DNA of 64,000 nucleotides from Vanilla planifolia (Eukaryota > Streptophyta > Magnoliopsida > Asparagales > Orchidaceae): contig CM043869.1 of assembly GCA_023846275.1 (NCBI GenBank), positions 18,075,501 to 18,139,500 of the forward strand, read 5' to 3'. The notes below the pieces were generated by a model. It was not told the origin of the DNA and did no database searches. It saw only the letters and a list, made by a program, of their open reading frames with translations. The translations under genes were made by a program, and so were the position numbers. Numbering within the stretch: the stretch's first letter is position 1; each line of letters begins with the position of its first letter. Below are positions 61,209 through 64,000 of this stretch, piece after piece.

Positions 61209-61303
61209 ATGCGTGCGCAGAGATGGGCGTGTCCCGTTGGCATGCTTTTCCTAGGCACCATGCGTGCGCAGAGATGGGCGTGTCCCGCTGGCATGCTACC
61301 TGG
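61209..61303 (+). repeat. Two tandem units of about 51 bp in the solo LTR
   Basis: ATGCGTGCGCAGAGATGGGC followed by GTGTCCCGTTGGCATGC, repeated nearly exactly 51 bp later. Confidence 0.9.
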
Positions 61304-62161
61304 AACCCCAGAGGAGAGCTACTCTGGTGTGACTAGGGGTGACTGTGGTTGGTCGGAGTCTGGAACTGAGAGTGCCTTTCCACCATACATTGTTATGCTG
61401 TATTCCTATACTCTTGCTATTATCCTTCTCTTGCATGTGAGTTTTACTAGCTGTCTTTCCTACTGGGCGTAGCTCATTCCTTTATTATCTATATTTTTCC
61501 AGCGACCCGACAGACTTGACGCCACCCAGATTAGGTGGGATCGTGGTCAGCAGGCTAGTGGAGGATATCTGATCTGTGATTTCAGAGACATTTTGGTTAG
61601 TGTGATTGATGCTATTAGATGTATTCAGTGAGACTATTATTCCTATGTCAGGTATTGTGTGAGGATGAATCTGACTTATGTATCTGGTTGGATGTTGCAC
61701 TTGTTGGACTTAAATCTTATTCTTGTGATGTAATTTCCATTCACTGTCTTACTTATTATTTTGGTGCTATGGTGTGTGGAGTGCCATATTTATATATTTA
61801 TTCTGTGGATGTTATATATTTTTTTTTGATGGTGAGGTCATTACATGACTATGGAACTTACCATGGGGGTTCAGACTTCTATTAGATCGTTTCTCCTATC
61901 GGTATGGGATAGGAGTATTGGGTCTAGTAGGAGTAACATTGCGCGAGTCCATCTGTTAATTCAGGAGTCATGAATCCTGATTTGACGGTGTACCCGGGAG
62001 ATGGGATCCACATTGTTAAGGAAAGTAGGTGTGTAATGATGTGTTATATCCTATGTTTTTCGTAGGCTCCTCAGGTTGGTATGGAACGATCTGAGCTGTC
62101 TATATGTAAAAAAAAAAAAAATGTATGCCAAAAATCAGCCTAGAAAAAATGGGGTGTAACA

Positions 62162-62166
62162 CATAT
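62162..62166. repeat. Right 5-bp target duplication (CATAT) of the solo LTR
   Basis: Identical to 58906-58910 immediately before TGTTATACCC. Confidence 0.75.
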
Positions 62167-64000
62167 TGTATTGATAGTCTATCTCACTATATTGTATGAT
62201 CATGTCATTCGTATTATAAGTAGCCTTACACAATATTGTACTATCTTCTTTATTCTTATAGAATGTCTACTTATACTTACCACTTAAGTTGTCTAGTTTT
62301 TTTTAATTTTCAAATCTTTAGTTACAGACACATCTAGAATGTCTTCTTAACCTTTTCAGCCTTCTTAACCTTCTCTAACCTAGGACTTCATCTACTTTGA
62401 TACTACTCTTATGGTATCCCTTGCCCACCTTTCCTAAGTTCGATGTCACGCATCTATTTCTTTGCTTTCTCCTTAGCTTTGAAGACACATTTTTTTCTAT
62501 AATAAAAACCATAACAAAATTATTTCAAAACCTACATCATGTTCAACTTTGTAGACAAGCTTTAAAACATAATAGAAGCAATGTTCAAAACTTTCACTTT
62601 TATTTAAAATGTCAGTTCTCACACCATGACCAAAATTTTAAAATTAATACAAGTACATTGTCTTACTCAACTAATACTAGTCTTGCAAACATATTATTTT
62701 AGATAACAATCATACTTCCATTGACATATTATTCTGGATGGCAAATACATCTGGAAACATATTAATGTAGATAGCAACATAGCCTCTTGAAATAATTATT
62801 GTTGGTTCACTTTTCAAAATCATGCTTAATCTTATTTGATCAATTTTTGTTCTTATCTTTTCACTTTTTCACCTCCTTCTTTGGATTCAATTTAATAAGT
62901 AATTAATTAAATAATATTTTCTTTTTTTTTTCAAAATCATGTAAGCACTAAATTACATCATCTTTTATAATTTACCATAAGAAATAATTTCATTTACATG
63001 ACCCGCTCCATTGAACATCATATTTCATATTAATATAAGCAAAAGCAACCATCCTCAAGTTAATCTCAAATGCAAACCATCCTAATGTAGTCTCTAAGCA
63101 ATCACTTTAATACATCAAGTATATGCACTTGGTAAAAAGTCTTCCTATGTTAGTTTTTCATTTATAGTGAACTTTCCTTGAAATGAATCTTGGAATGTGT
63201 ACCTTTCCATGAATCTTTTCTTTTTTTCTCAAATGCTACAATCCTAAAATTGTAGTTTTCTCACAATTCTTAATTTTTCCTAATTCAACTAGAAGAATTT
63301 CTTTCCAATTTCTTATTCAACTTTCAAAGATTCCTTCAATAATGCTTCCTTGCTCGCTCTCTTATCTTCTCTCTAAGGCCTCAACCAAAGAACGTTTCCC
63401 AAAATTTTTGCACGATTGACTCTTGATCCCTTTCTATTCTTAATCTCATGTCTATTCTTCTCTTGGTGTTTCATTTGCCTCAAATGGCACCTTTTGAAAA
63501 GAATATCTTCTTACTCTCCCACCTCTTAACAATTTTCTTGTTAATTGAGTTGTCATCTCTAAGAACCCTCTGCTATTTGTTTAGGTTTAGGATTTTAGGT
63601 ATTTAGAAAATTAAGATTAAAAAGAAAACTAAATATTTGTCCTATTATTTAATCAATTTCATCTTCAAAAATTAATTGATTACTTTTCTATGATTTACTT
63701 TTAGAAGCTCAATTTGTATGCCAAATTTCACCTTTTTCTAATGATATTTAATATTTTTAATAATTTTTAACTTAAAAATTCTTGTAATTATTATTTAATT
63801 TTTTTGAAATCCTCTTTAGTCTTTAATTTCTTGTTTATCATATATCCTTTTTGTGCCAAAAATATTTTACTAAGTTTATTCTTTTGCCCTCTATATTTTG
63901 ATAAATTTCATAATCTATTGAGCCCATATAATATTGTTTTACCAATTTTTAGAAATTTTTTAAGCCCATGAGTATTTCTTTATAAATATCACATCTTATG

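Larger units (their letters stand above)
58911..62161 (+). mobile_element. Solo LTR of a Tekay/Del-like Ty3/gypsy element, 3.25 kb
   Basis: It starts TGTTATACCCGATAAAAT and ends AAAATGGGGTGTAACA, so the terminal ten bases are inverted with one mismatch. It is flanked on both sides by CATAT (58906-58910 and 62162-62166), a perfect 5-bp target-site duplication. Length, ends and the GC-rich CCGG/CGG-filled 59.15-60.35 kb part suit the long LTRs of Tekay/Del chromoviruses. No primer site, coding region or second LTR is present, so it is a solo LTR left by recombination. The intact duplication suggests it is younger than the surrounding elements. Plus orientation is inferred from the ends. Confidence 0.75.
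52680..64000 (-). mobile_element. Ty3/gypsy element on the minus strand, with nested insertions, running off the window
   Basis: The 3' LTR lies at about 52680-54330; on the minus strand it starts ATAACATCCCAAAAATG. It corresponds to the 5' LTR at about 62690-64000: the pairs AACATGCTCCATTAAACATTGC/GACCCGCTCCATTGAACATC and AAGCACTAAATTA in both are about 10 kb apart. Gag-like remnants lie at about 54.7-55.6 kb, with a CCHC-like patch at 54.7-54.8 kb. Leader pieces lie at 55.93-56.86 and 62.16-62.69 kb and match the leader and early gag of the copy at 12.9-18 kb. A SIRE-like LTR and a solo LTR interrupt the leader. The element is old and broken; no reverse transcriptase is recognised between gag and the 3' LTR, so it may be a large deletion derivative. 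Confidence 0.55.

Overview
This looks like plant nuclear DNA, most likely from an angiosperm. It is very AT-rich, carries spliced genes with long introns, and is crowded with plant-type transposons: RNase H-bearing LINEs, Ty3/gypsy and Ty1/copia LTR elements and remnants, long A/T microsatellites and a solo LTR. The species cannot be told from the sequence. Nothing in it is bacterial or organellar.

Layout. 1-5 kb: unassigned AT-rich sequence. 5.06-7.06 kb: a 2.0-kb element with long inverted repeats. 7.7-18.1 kb: several old, related copies of one Ty3/gypsy family, ending in a gag remnant. 18.5-20.7 kb: a small copia-like element with direct repeats and a tRNA-Met-type primer site on the minus strand. 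22.5-23.9 kb: a copia gag/pre-integrase fossil on the minus strand. 24.2-27.0 kb: a 5'-truncated LINE on the minus strand, sitting inside an older tandem duplication. 27.3-41.0 kb: the last five recognisable exons of a plus-strand plant gene whose 11.3-kb intron holds an LTR-like repeat pair, a SIRE/Maximus-like LTR and an old LINE. 41.65-49.64 kb: a complete-looking eight-exon gene for a 1,321-residue nuclear protein with two C-terminal BRCT domains, of the plant MDC1/PTIP-like DNA-damage group. 50.7-64.0 kb: nested LTR elements, a 0.69-kb AT microsatellite, and a 3.25-kb solo LTR with intact 5-bp target duplications.

The two host genes lie head to tail, with 632 bp between the stop of the first and the start codon of the second. 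They are the only convincing host genes. The BRCT gene is the best-supported feature. Its splice phases all agree. It contains a 131-residue internal tandem duplication, and its last exon carries a frameshift relative to the C-terminal tail I recall for the family. I found no sign of a new multi-gene system. The most interesting items are the BRCT gene changes, the inverted-repeat element, and arrays of palindromic TATCGTATGATA-like motifs in two unrelated LTR families. All family assignments rest on reading motifs by eye, without database searches.
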